Shown here piece after piece: positions 25,345-33,689 of a DNA stretch of 64,000 nt (position 1 is its first letter; the number at the start of each line of letters is the position of its first letter). Location of the stretch: NCBI RefSeq assembly GCF_003464595.1, contig NZ_QRZF01000003.1:62001-126000 (forward strand), read 5' to 3'. The notes below the pieces were generated by a model. That model did no database searches, was not told where the DNA came from, and saw only the letters and a program-made list of their open reading frames with translations. Made by a program: the position numbers and the translations under genes. This DNA comes from Bacteroides intestinalis (GTDB taxonomy: Bacteria > Bacteroidota > Bacteroidia > Bacteroidales > Bacteroidaceae).

Positions 25345-27126
25345 TTATTTAATTGTTATACCATCGGGGGCATTAATCGTTGAAGTTATTTTTCCATTAA
25401 GTCCTTTTACATGTTTGATATATACCACGCCTAACGGGGTTGGGAAAGTACCTTCCGCCCACTCTAAATCACCTAAGTGAGGGGTTATGCGAAGAGTCTT
25501 GCAACCGGCATCCAGTATTTCAACTCCCAAGATATGCTGTGTCATCCAAGGGGTAGGCCCTGATGCCCAGCCGTGGCAAAAGCTGTGTCGGAAACTGGGA
25601 TAGCAATAATCACCGAAGTCTCCATGAATATCATCTTTACCCTCGGGTACGAAATCATCTAATCTGCCGGCGTTATGTGTCCAGTCCAGATTGAAATCTT
25701 CCCAGAAAGTGGTTGCTCCCAAATCAAGCATTCCTCCCCAATATTGGCGAATGATGTCTACTGCCTGTTGATATTCACCGGCTTGTGCAAGTGCCTGTAA
25801 CATGTAGTAACCATAAAAGGTTGAGAAGTTCTTTGCACCGCCTACTGAAATCACTTCGCTACATGCTTTCTCCGGTTTCATTAATCCGGCTATGGACATC
25901 AATGCAGCTGCCTGTTTCAGATTATTAGGTTGTTTTATCTGCTTCTTCAAACGTTTGGATATGTTACCGCACTTTTCAACATATTCTTTTTCTCCAAGTT
26001 GTTCACAAAGCTTTCCGGCATCTTCCATAGCCCAGCAAAGTAAAGCTCTGCATCCAGCCTCAACTCCTGCTTTATTAGGACTTGAGGGCCAATCCAGAAA
26101 ACGCTGTTTAGCCAGGGTTTCATTTCCATTTTCATCCACACACTCGTCGATGCGGTCAATTACTCCGGTTATGTAGTTGCGGTGACGTTGTAGGAAACTG
26201 ATATTTCCATTATGCATATACCATTCATGATGAATAATCAGATACCACATAGAATATGTACTGATTCCGTTTAACCACTGGGGAAGGGGAAATTGCTCAC
26301 AGGCCAGATCAATGCTCTTATTCACTACTTCGTTATATCCGAATACACTCATTATCGTAGCAACCTCGGGATGCATATCTCCCAACCAAATAAGTCGGTC
26401 ACGTTTTATGCCATCCCATAAGTATTCCTGCATGTTCAGGTGTACAGTATAAGCTCCTGTCATCCATATTTCATTCAAGCGCTCGTCATTGCAACGGAAT
26501 GAACCCAGGTAAGGGATATTACGGTAACGCAGAATGGCGGGAGCTTCTTTCAGGTGTATAGTGAAGTCGGAACTTAACAGGTCGATACGTACAAAGCGGA
26601 ATCCGGTGTTGCCTATTTCTATTTGTCCGTCGCTGGGGATTTGTAGGACTATATCACGCATTGCATGGTCGTTGGTGGAATACCCTTTTCTTCGCTTACC
26701 GCCATCGTGCTGACTGCAAGCCTCACTTACAGATTCTCCAAAACGAATGCGCACCGAAGAAGGTTTCCAGGGTTTGGACGAACCCAGTACCAGTTTTAAT
26801 CCTCCGTGTAGTTCACGTCCATAATCCAACAAGATGGAAGCTGTGTCGCTTTCTGTTGTGTGTAGGGAACACATATTTCTTTTACCCAATTCCGTCTGTC
26901 CTGTACCGGGAAGAAGTAAGACCTTCGCGTCTTTAACTAAAGAGTCATTACTGATCCACATTATTTTTTTAGGAGGTATATACAGGCGAGCTATTTCATC
27001 CAAGCGGGTACTCAAGCTGTCTGTACCAAAGACAGGGGGTACGTGGAGCTGGGCTTTCGCTGCTCCTGTAATTAATAGCGCAATGGCCGTTATTGCAATT
27101 CTTATTTTTATCCTATTATTTTTCAT
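25345..27126 (-). CDS. Secreted alpha-L-rhamnosidase-like glycosidase (GH78 type)
   Basis: A 593-residue protein with a signal peptide (MKNNRIKIRIAITAIALLITGAAKAQ). The start at 27126 is chosen because it gives this signal and overlaps the preceding gene by 11 bases. A beta-sandwich (SILLDYGRELHGGLKLVLG, VRIRFGESVSEA) precedes an (alpha/alpha)6 barrel with LWDGIKRDRLIWLGDMHPE, the segment where GH78 acids lie, and a C-terminal beta domain (LRITPHLGDLEWAEGTFPTPLG). It is shorter than many GH78 enzymes. The role is presumably release of a terminal rhamnose or a related deoxysugar in the polysaccharide locus. It is the last gene of the minus-strand run. Confidence 0.82.
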   Translation of the reverse strand: MKNNRIKIRIAITAIALLITGAAKAQLHVPPVFGTDSLSTRLDEIARLYIPPKKIMWISNDSLVKDAKVLLLPGTGQTELGKRNMCSLHTTESDTASILLDYGRELHGGLKLVLGSSKPWKPSSVRIRFGESVSEACSQHDGGKRRKGYSTNDHAMRDIVLQIPSDGQIEIGNTGFRFVRIDLLSSDFTIHLKEAPAILRYRNIPYLGSFRCNDERLNEIWMTGAYTVHLNMQEYLWDGIKRDRLIWLGDMHPEVATIMSVFGYNEVVNKSIDLACEQFPLPQWLNGISTYSMWYLIIHHEWYMHNGNISFLQRHRNYITGVIDRIDECVDENGNETLAKQRFLDWPSSPNKAGVEAGCRALLCWAMEDAGKLCEQLGEKEYVEKCGNISKRLKKQIKQPNNLKQAAALMSIAGLMKPEKACSEVISVGGAKNFSTFYGYYMLQALAQAGEYQQAVDIIRQYWGGMLDLGATTFWEDFNLDWTHNAGRLDDFVPEGKDDIHGDFGDYCYPSFRHSFCHGWASGPTPWMTQHILGVEILDAGCKTLRITPHLGDLEWAEGTFPTPLGVVYIKHVKGLNGKITSTINAPDGITIK

Positions 27127-28741
27127 TGCTACCACGTTTATTCAATTTAAAACAATCGATGTCCGGTGCCCATCCAAAGCTGCTTCCCATACGGATAACA
27201 TTGTTTCCCGCTAATAAAGTTACAGGAATGGTCACTGATTCTATTTTCTCCTGATCACCGCTATTCAGGTCTTTTATTTCTGTCTTTATTCCATTTACGG
27301 ATATTTCTAATTTTCTGTTCTTCTCGCAACTATAGTAAACGGTCATATTATATTCTCCTCCTTTTTCACTGTACACTTCTTGCCATTCGGCTATGTTTTC
27401 TTGACTGCCTCCAATATTCGAAACCTTCATTTTGCCGGAACAATTAGGAGAGGCTGCGTAGAAAATCTGTTTGGGATTTTTGCCCAAGTCATCATAGCAG
27501 GGCAGATAAGCCCATTCGGCTTCATAAAGAACCGGTTCCAGACGTTTTTCAGCCTCCAGTCTCCATATTGCGACACTGTGTGGCGGCAATGATACTTGTA
27601 TGCTATCTGCCATGTCTTCCAGGTCTCTACACTTTATGACATCCCGAACCTTAACTTTACCTCCTAATTCAAGAGCTTCAAAAGAGACATTAAAATCACA
27701 TATTGTATCTGATGGATTATACAAAGCAACAGCGCGCACAAGTCCCCGTCTCTTTTCGATATCTTTCACAAGGACATACTCTTCATTATTATGCCGTACC
27801 ACGTATGCTTGTAGGCCCAATGTGTCCTGGTTTAACGCAATCAACTCCTTGTTTTTAAGTAATGCTAAGGAAGGCTCAGGAATTGTTGTCATATCACAAC
27901 CGATAAGTAGCGGCGAACTCATAATACACCACATTCCAAAATGTACCTCTTCTTCTTCCGGTTTCAAACCACGGCCGACTTCCAACATATCCATATCATT
28001 ATAGTGTCCTTTACCGACATAAGCCGATAGATAGAGATTCTTTTGGATAATGTTTTTTACAGAACTCCAACGAGGGCGAATATCCGGACTGATACGCCAG
28101 GAGCGTGCCATTTTTTTAGCCCATGTGCCGGGAAATGCCCATCGGCAGATATTTATGGAAACGTTGGTACGTCCCGTGTTCTTAATTGCCTCACAAATGG
28201 CGGCATAACGTTTTTCTTCGTCAAGCCCCAGTTCCTTGGCACCACAATAGTCTATCTTGATGAAATCATAATTCCATTCTTTCAGGTAGAGATCCATGTC
28301 TTGCTGTTCATGTCCGTAAAGTCCTGAGCCTACACCATTGGCATCATTATCATAGATAGAACCACACGTGTTATCACCTGCATCCGAATAAATTCCTGCC
28401 CTTAATCCTAATGAGTGGATATAGTCAGATATAGGTCTCATTCCATTAGGGAAGCGTTCCGGATGTGCATGCATCTTTCCGGTTTCATCCCTCCAACCAA
28501 AGAAACCATCATCTACGTTTATATAGAGATAGCCTACATCTTTCAGCCCATGTGTAATTAAAGCATCAGCTTGCTTTTTTATCAGTTCTTCATTGATATC
28601 TACATGGTAGGTATTCCAGGAACTCCATCCCATTAAGGGAGGTGAAAAAGGCGCTGATTCCGTCTTCTTATTGATAGGTGTACAAGAACTTGTAGCTAAC
28701 ATCAGTGCTAAAATTCCTCCTGCTATTAAATGTCTTTTCAT
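27116..28741 (-). CDS. Alpha-galactosidase GH27 with C-terminal carbohydrate-binding domain
   Basis: A 541-residue lipoprotein (lipobox ATSSC, Cys20), probably exposed to the periplasm or cell surface. The GH27 barrel starts with PPLMGWSSWNTYH; the nucleophile is Asp164 in YDFIKIDYCG and the acid/base Asp220 in WRISPD. A beta domain follows, then from about residue 405 a CBM35-like module (LEPVLYEAEWAYLP, then YYSCEKNRKLEISVNG). It likely removes terminal alpha-galactose, or alternatively beta-L-arabinopyranose, which some GH27 members cleave. It lies between the GH2 and GH78-type genes and overlaps the latter by 11 bases. A -7 match (TAAATTTG, minus strand 28795-28788) precedes it but may be chance in AT-rich DNA. 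Confidence 0.9.
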   Translation of the reverse strand: MKRHLIAGGILALMLATSSCTPINKKTESAPFSPPLMGWSSWNTYHVDINEELIKKQADALITHGLKDVGYLYINVDDGFFGWRDETGKMHAHPERFPNGMRPISDYIHSLGLRAGIYSDAGDNTCGSIYDNDANGVGSGLYGHEQQDMDLYLKEWNYDFIKIDYCGAKELGLDEEKRYAAICEAIKNTGRTNVSINICRWAFPGTWAKKMARSWRISPDIRPRWSSVKNIIQKNLYLSAYVGKGHYNDMDMLEVGRGLKPEEEEVHFGMWCIMSSPLLIGCDMTTIPEPSLALLKNKELIALNQDTLGLQAYVVRHNNEEYVLVKDIEKRRGLVRAVALYNPSDTICDFNVSFEALELGGKVKVRDVIKCRDLEDMADSIQVSLPPHSVAIWRLEAEKRLEPVLYEAEWAYLPCYDDLGKNPKQIFYAASPNCSGKMKVSNIGGSQENIAEWQEVYSEKGGEYNMTVYYSCEKNRKLEISVNGIKTEIKDLNSGDQEKIESVTIPVTLLAGNNVIRMGSSFGWAPDIDCFKLNKRGSNEK

Positions 28742-28801
28742 GGTTAATCTTTTATTCGTAATTTTCGGTTAATAAAGTTGTTTGGTACAAATTTATTGAA
28801 T

Positions 28802-31285
28802 TTACTCATTCGTAATTGTTTTCAGCTTAATATTTCCTTTCAAATTAGCTGAAACTATTTTTAATTTTACATCGCCAGCCTCCCGATTACTTCGAAGGAT
28901 AATTTGCATACGTCCCTGGTACATCTGTTTGGTAGTGACGCCTTGGAAGAGGTCGGATGTATAGTGATCGCCATTATCCAACGCTACAAATTGGGCGGAA
29001 CCATCTATTTGCAAAGTGAGCGGTTCATTGTAAGTCCATACGGGACGGCCTTTTTTGTCTACAGCTGTGACATTGATATATTGTAAGTCCATACCATCAG
29101 CTTTCCAGTCTGTTGGTGTTTCCGCTTCTATCTTCAGTGCTACAGCTTTTCCTGAGCTTTCTATGCGGTGATGGGCTACTTCATTTCCATTCTTATCGCG
29201 GGCAATAGCCTCCAGTGAGCCACCATTACCATATGGAATATCTTGCCAATAGATCATATTACGCAGATTGATCTCTGTCGTATCATTTAGCTGAGTGCCT
29301 ATACTTTTACCATTTACCAGCAGTTCTACTGAATGGGCATTGGTGTAGGTGAAGAGTGATTGTTTGCTGCCCGGCTCATAGTTCCAACGTTCATTGAGTA
29401 CCATGCGGCCCACTATTACATCATTCCAACTGACGCTCTCAGCACCGGCTGCATCTACTACGCCAATGTGCACTTCCGGAACTTCAGGCATGAAGGCGGA
29501 TTTGATAAGATAAGCCTGGGGGTGGGGATGCATAGTATGATCGAAGAACGAATAATTCCACCCCTTTTTGGGCCATTTATTGGATTCTCCCCAGTATTCG
29601 GCAGATCCCCAATAAGCTATACCTACCGTACGTTTTCTATCCATATTATAGAAAGGCTCCAGTAGTTTGTAGGTTTCGGCTTCAGCCTGAAATAGAATGA
29701 GGTCCGGCTTATACTGGAGATAAGCAGCATATTTGTCAGATTGGTAATTGAATGAAGCAACCTCTGTGGCACAAGCCAGTTCGGGTGGTACAAGATAATT
29801 GTTGAAGTCCTTGTCATGACGAGTGATAGCACCGGCACGTGCGGGGAACATGGCGACTGTTGTCAGGCGGCTGTCATCAAAGCGTTTCACTAATTGGTTG
29901 AAGATGCGATAGGTAGTGATCCCCCAATCATTAATTCCTCCAAAACCTGCCCATCCTTCACGAATTTGTAATTCGTTACCCAAACTCCAGAGGATGATTG
30001 ATGGACGGTTACGATCACGTTTTATCCATTCTATAATCAGATCAGACCAAATGTGAGTAAACGGACGACGCCCGCCCCAATAATCGTTATCGCTCCATTT
30101 GTCTGTCAATTCATCTACAATGAGCATACCCACGCGGTCTGCAATACGGGCAAAGCTGTCACTGTAAGGGTTATGTGAGCAGCGAATTGTATTATAGCCG
30201 AAAGCTTTGAGTTGTAACATCATACGTTCAATAGCTCTATCGTAGGATGCGGCTCCTAATGCGCCGAGATCATGATGATTAGCATTACCTTGCAGGAATA
30301 TCTTTTCTCCATTGAGTTTGAATCCAAATTCAGGTGAAAATTCCAGTTTACGGATACCGAACTGTTCCGTAATACTGTCTACCACTATATTATCTGCTAT
30401 CACGACCACATCTGCGCTATAAAGTTGTGGTGTATTGCACGACCAGAGTTGTGGATCCTTCAAAGTTATTGCGGGTAATTTTAACTCAGTACAAGTTTGG
30501 TGGGTATGTTCAGGCATGGTGTTTTGGGTAGAGCCTACTACTTTCCCTTCCGGATTACGGACTGTGGTGCGAACCGATACATTATGTTTTTGCCAACCAT
30601 CTACTTCCACCTGTATGGCAACTATTGCTTCATCAGATGTGACTTCGGGAGTAGTAATATAAATCCCGTGTCGCGCTATGTGTGTGGGATTTTGAACTTG
30701 CAGATAAACATCACGGAACAATCCGCCGCCTGTATACCAGCGGGAGCCTTTTTTAGGACCGGTAGAAGTATATACAGCCACCACATTTTCTTTGTCAAAA
30801 TGCAGATAAGGAGTAAGGTCTGCTTCAATGCCTACGTATCCGTAGTCTGTTGAGGCTATTTTGTATCCATTCAGGTAGACATCACCTAAGTAGATGATTC
30901 CCCCGAAATCCATCACCACCCGTTTTCCTTTCCATAATGGATCTGCCTGGAAAGTTTTGCGATACCATCCCTCACACATAGGCTTAAAGCCACGGGCACC
31001 ACCACCAGCTTCAGTCCAGGGTTGTTCAAACTGGAAATCATGTGGTAGGTCGAGTGTACGCCAAGAGGAGTCATTTAGTGTAGGAGAGGCGAAATCTGTA
31101 TTTTTATTTTTTTCTGTAACTAACTGGAATTTCCAATTGAAATTGAAAAGCGTTTTTTGTTGTGATACAAATTTTTCTAAAGGTACATTCACCAAAGGGG
31201 CTTTTTCCGGCACATTTTGATATTGTGCCATGGTTACACTGCTTGGGATAATTACTAAAAGTAAGGAAAAGAAAATGTTTTTCAT
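28802..31285 (-). CDS. GH2-family beta-galactosidase-like glycosidase
   Basis: An 827-residue secreted GH2 enzyme. The start at 31285 gives a signal peptide (MKNIFFSLLLVIIPSSVTMAQ). Domains run sugar-binding (FNFNWKFQLVTEKN, RTLDLPHDFQFEQPW), immunoglobulin-like, then a TIM barrel with YNTIRCSHNPYSDSFARIADRVGMLIVDE and the acid/base Glu in WSLGNELQ. The C-terminal part (NERWNYEPGSKQSLFTYTN, ELLVNGKSIG) resembles the DUF4982 and Ig-like modules of this subgroup. Beta-galactosidase is the common activity, but GH2 also includes glucuronidases and arabinosidases, so specificity is open. It begins a probable second transcription unit of the locus. Confidence 0.9.
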   Translation of the reverse strand: MKNIFFSLLLVIIPSSVTMAQYQNVPEKAPLVNVPLEKFVSQQKTLFNFNWKFQLVTEKNKNTDFASPTLNDSSWRTLDLPHDFQFEQPWTEAGGGARGFKPMCEGWYRKTFQADPLWKGKRVVMDFGGIIYLGDVYLNGYKIASTDYGYVGIEADLTPYLHFDKENVVAVYTSTGPKKGSRWYTGGGLFRDVYLQVQNPTHIARHGIYITTPEVTSDEAIVAIQVEVDGWQKHNVSVRTTVRNPEGKVVGSTQNTMPEHTHQTCTELKLPAITLKDPQLWSCNTPQLYSADVVVIADNIVVDSITEQFGIRKLEFSPEFGFKLNGEKIFLQGNANHHDLGALGAASYDRAIERMMLQLKAFGYNTIRCSHNPYSDSFARIADRVGMLIVDELTDKWSDNDYWGGRRPFTHIWSDLIIEWIKRDRNRPSIILWSLGNELQIREGWAGFGGINDWGITTYRIFNQLVKRFDDSRLTTVAMFPARAGAITRHDKDFNNYLVPPELACATEVASFNYQSDKYAAYLQYKPDLILFQAEAETYKLLEPFYNMDRKRTVGIAYWGSAEYWGESNKWPKKGWNYSFFDHTMHPHPQAYLIKSAFMPEVPEVHIGVVDAAGAESVSWNDVIVGRMVLNERWNYEPGSKQSLFTYTNAHSVELLVNGKSIGTQLNDTTEINLRNMIYWQDIPYGNGGSLEAIARDKNGNEVAHHRIESSGKAVALKIEAETPTDWKADGMDLQYINVTAVDKKGRPVWTYNEPLTLQIDGSAQFVALDNGDHYTSDLFQGVTTKQMYQGRMQIILRSNREAGDVKLKIVSANLKGNIKLKTITNE

Positions 31286-31634
31286 TAGATACATAATATA
31301 TTAAAAAGTTAGGTGAATTCAATTAGTTATTATTTCGATTGATATTTATATCATGCAAATATCAGGATTTCGAGGTTATTAAAGAATGGATTTTAGTTCA
31401 AAGAACTGCATTTTCGTACAAAGGTAAAAGTATGTGAAGTTTGATTTTATATCAATTATCAATCTTTCATTTTTACTTTAACAGTACATTTGGAGTGTTA
31501 ATTGCATTTTTACCTTTGGCATTAAGTTTTAGACAAATAAATCCCTCTCTTAATAATAGGAGAGGGATTTAGATAGGACCACGGATTTAAGGCTTATGTT
31601 GATTTAGACAGATTCTTAACGAAATATTGGTGTT
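31286..31634 (-). promoter_or_regulatory. Intergenic region with terminator and likely second promoter of the polysaccharide locus
   Basis: A terminator hairpin (31539-31570) follows the GH43-type gene. Downstream on the minus strand lies a perfect -7 box TACCTTTG (31426-31419) with a small palindrome AGTTCAAAGAACT (31395-31407) just after the predicted start. The leader to the GH2 gene would be about 125 bases. No open reading frame of note was seen. Confidence 0.5.
31539..31570 (-). terminator. Terminator after the GH43-type gene
   Basis: Perfect 11-base arms AAATCCCTCTC and GAGAGGGATTT with a 10-base loop; on the minus strand the hairpin is followed by TATTTG. It lies 65 bases past the stop of the GH43-type gene and divides the locus into two transcription units. 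Confidence 0.7.
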
Positions 31635-33581
31635 TTATTTTGATGGTGAAGTCAAATGAACGCGCATCTCCACTTGTTGCAGATTAGGATTTACCTCTTC
31701 GTAGGGCGCCATATCAATGACAGGTGAACCATCGAAACGGAAATGAACGGGACATACACTGGTATGGCGCGGTCGATGACCACTATGATAGACATTGTAT
31801 AAATCTCCATACTCATCTCTGACAAAAGAATTATGCCCAGGACCAACTTGGGAAACTGGTGAACCGTTGTTCATCCAAGGGCGTGGTGAGTTACTCCAAG
31901 ATGCTGGGTCCAGTAGGTTACTGCCTTTGCGGGCTGTAAGCATGCCTACTTCGTAATTACCTCCGGTAACACCTCCGCCGGAATATACCATATAGATAGT
32001 GTCGTCTTTACTTTCCAGTACAAAAGGACCCTCAGCAAGCTGTAAGGGCCTAATACAGAATGACCAACTGTAAGCTTCTGAACCGATGACAGACGGGGCG
32101 CTTGTCAACTTCCAGGGTTCTTTCGGGTCAACTGTAGCAATGCGTAGGACAGGTCCTGGGTCTATATCCTTTCCGTTCACGAAGCACTTTTTCCGGTCCG
32201 ACCAGCAGACATAAGACTTTCCTCCATCCTCAATGTAGGTCATATCCAGTGATAATCCTTCTGTCTTTCCATCAGTATAGATAGGTTGCCCATCGGATTT
32301 TACCACACGGATAGGAGCACTCCAGTCCTCTGGCTTCATCGGATCACCATTCTTTTTTAATTGCATCATATAGGCCTGAACACCTTTGTCTCCTTTGATA
32401 ATAGCAAACAACATATAAAGACGCGAACCGATGACATGCAGTTCCGGCGCCCAATGAGCTCCTTCCCCTTGGATCAGCACAGTTTCTTGCCAACGATGGT
32501 TAGCATCCGTCAGACCGTCTAAAGTGTCCGAACAGCGGATAGGGATACGGTTCCATTCTACATCGTAAGTAGACACCAAATAGTATTTACCTTGATAGTA
32601 CAGGATATTTGGGTCGGCACGATTCGACATCGATATCGGATAGTTGAATGAGTATTGGAATATCTTTCCACGGACGGTATAGATGCCAGGAGTTGCCGAA
32701 TCAAGACGTTTCAGATCCTCTTCATTCCATGTTACCCGTTTCTCTGCTTGGCTCCCGTCACTATAGAGTAGGGTTGCCCGTTTCTTCCGAATATCAGAAA
32801 TAATGGATGATGAGATAGGAATGGACATCTTAAGCGGTAAAACTCCCACATTGATAATTCTTCCCAATTTATTTTTCAGATACTTGCCTTCTTCAGCAGT
32901 CAATGCAAGTGAATTGCCGAAACGGGCGTTGAGGAAGTTGCATTGGTTTCCGGAAATCTTTTCTTGTACTCCGTCTAGCTTTGAGACCACTATCATCGGA
33001 GAGAAATAAGAAAAATCTGTCGTATGACTCTGAAAGGTTTTTCCTTTTGTCATCCATCGTACGCGATATTTTCCCACTGGCTCATCATATTCGCAGGAGA
33101 CTGCCTCCAGTTTTTCATTAACAGGCAAGCGGCATAAGCGCTCCGGCTCGTAATGTACTAGGTCCCGGCTCTTGATGAAGAGGAAAGAACCGGTAGCTGA
33201 AGGATCAGACATACCGTTTTTATCGGTACGGAGTGCCACCACACCAAATCCTCCCTCTTTCATTCGGAACAAATAGGGAGCCGTAAGGGTCTTCATTACC
33301 CCTGGAATCTTTTGTTCCTCAGAAAGTCCGGGTTCATTATCTACCTTACGAAGAGCCATAACACAGGCATCGTTGTTCAATGCCACGTAATGCTGCCCAT
33401 CCTCACTGTAGCCCAAATGAAGTGCATTGCCCAACTTTGTGGCTATTTCTGTGCGTGTATAGCAAACGACCCTAGGTTTTCCACTAACGTTTGCTTGCGC
33501 ACCATTTTCTTGTGCAACTATTCCTTCCGGAAGAATAATGGAAAGGAATAGAAAAAATGAAATATAATATATTTTTTTCAT
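31635..33581 (-). CDS. GH43-type glycosidase with duplicated propeller-like region
   Basis: A 648-residue secreted protein (signal peptide up to VAQENG). The C-terminal half has the full set of GH43 motifs: SNRADPNILYYQGKYYLVS with the catalytic base Asp, HWAPELHVIG with the middle Asp/Glu region, and LAEGPFVLES with the acid Glu. The N-terminal 200 residues look like a second propeller (GNALHLGYSEDGQHYVALNND, SFLFIKSRDLVHYEPERL) without clear catalytic acids, and an Ig-like segment (ATLLYSDGSQAEKRVTWNEED) links the two. Activity could be arabinofuranosidase, beta-xylosidase or exo-galactanase. It follows the GH115 gene and precedes a terminator. Confidence 0.85.
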   Translation of the reverse strand: MKKIYYISFFLFLSIILPEGIVAQENGAQANVSGKPRVVCYTRTEIATKLGNALHLGYSEDGQHYVALNNDACVMALRKVDNEPGLSEEQKIPGVMKTLTAPYLFRMKEGGFGVVALRTDKNGMSDPSATGSFLFIKSRDLVHYEPERLCRLPVNEKLEAVSCEYDEPVGKYRVRWMTKGKTFQSHTTDFSYFSPMIVVSKLDGVQEKISGNQCNFLNARFGNSLALTAEEGKYLKNKLGRIINVGVLPLKMSIPISSSIISDIRKKRATLLYSDGSQAEKRVTWNEEDLKRLDSATPGIYTVRGKIFQYSFNYPISMSNRADPNILYYQGKYYLVSTYDVEWNRIPIRCSDTLDGLTDANHRWQETVLIQGEGAHWAPELHVIGSRLYMLFAIIKGDKGVQAYMMQLKKNGDPMKPEDWSAPIRVVKSDGQPIYTDGKTEGLSLDMTYIEDGGKSYVCWSDRKKCFVNGKDIDPGPVLRIATVDPKEPWKLTSAPSVIGSEAYSWSFCIRPLQLAEGPFVLESKDDTIYMVYSGGGVTGGNYEVGMLTARKGSNLLDPASWSNSPRPWMNNGSPVSQVGPGHNSFVRDEYGDLYNVYHSGHRPRHTSVCPVHFRFDGSPVIDMAPYEEVNPNLQQVEMRVHLTSPSK

Positions 33582-33689
33582 ACGAAATAATTTGCGTTCT
33601 CTATCTATAGATAACTTGTTTAAACATTAATAATTTGATTTTAGGAGAAGCTTATTCCATAAATACTTTTCTTATACGTAAGTTTGAGA

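Noticed and set aside
31511..31518. TACCTTTG on the plus strand as a promoter
   Set aside because: No plus-strand gene follows; the match is likely chance in AT-rich DNA next to a terminator.
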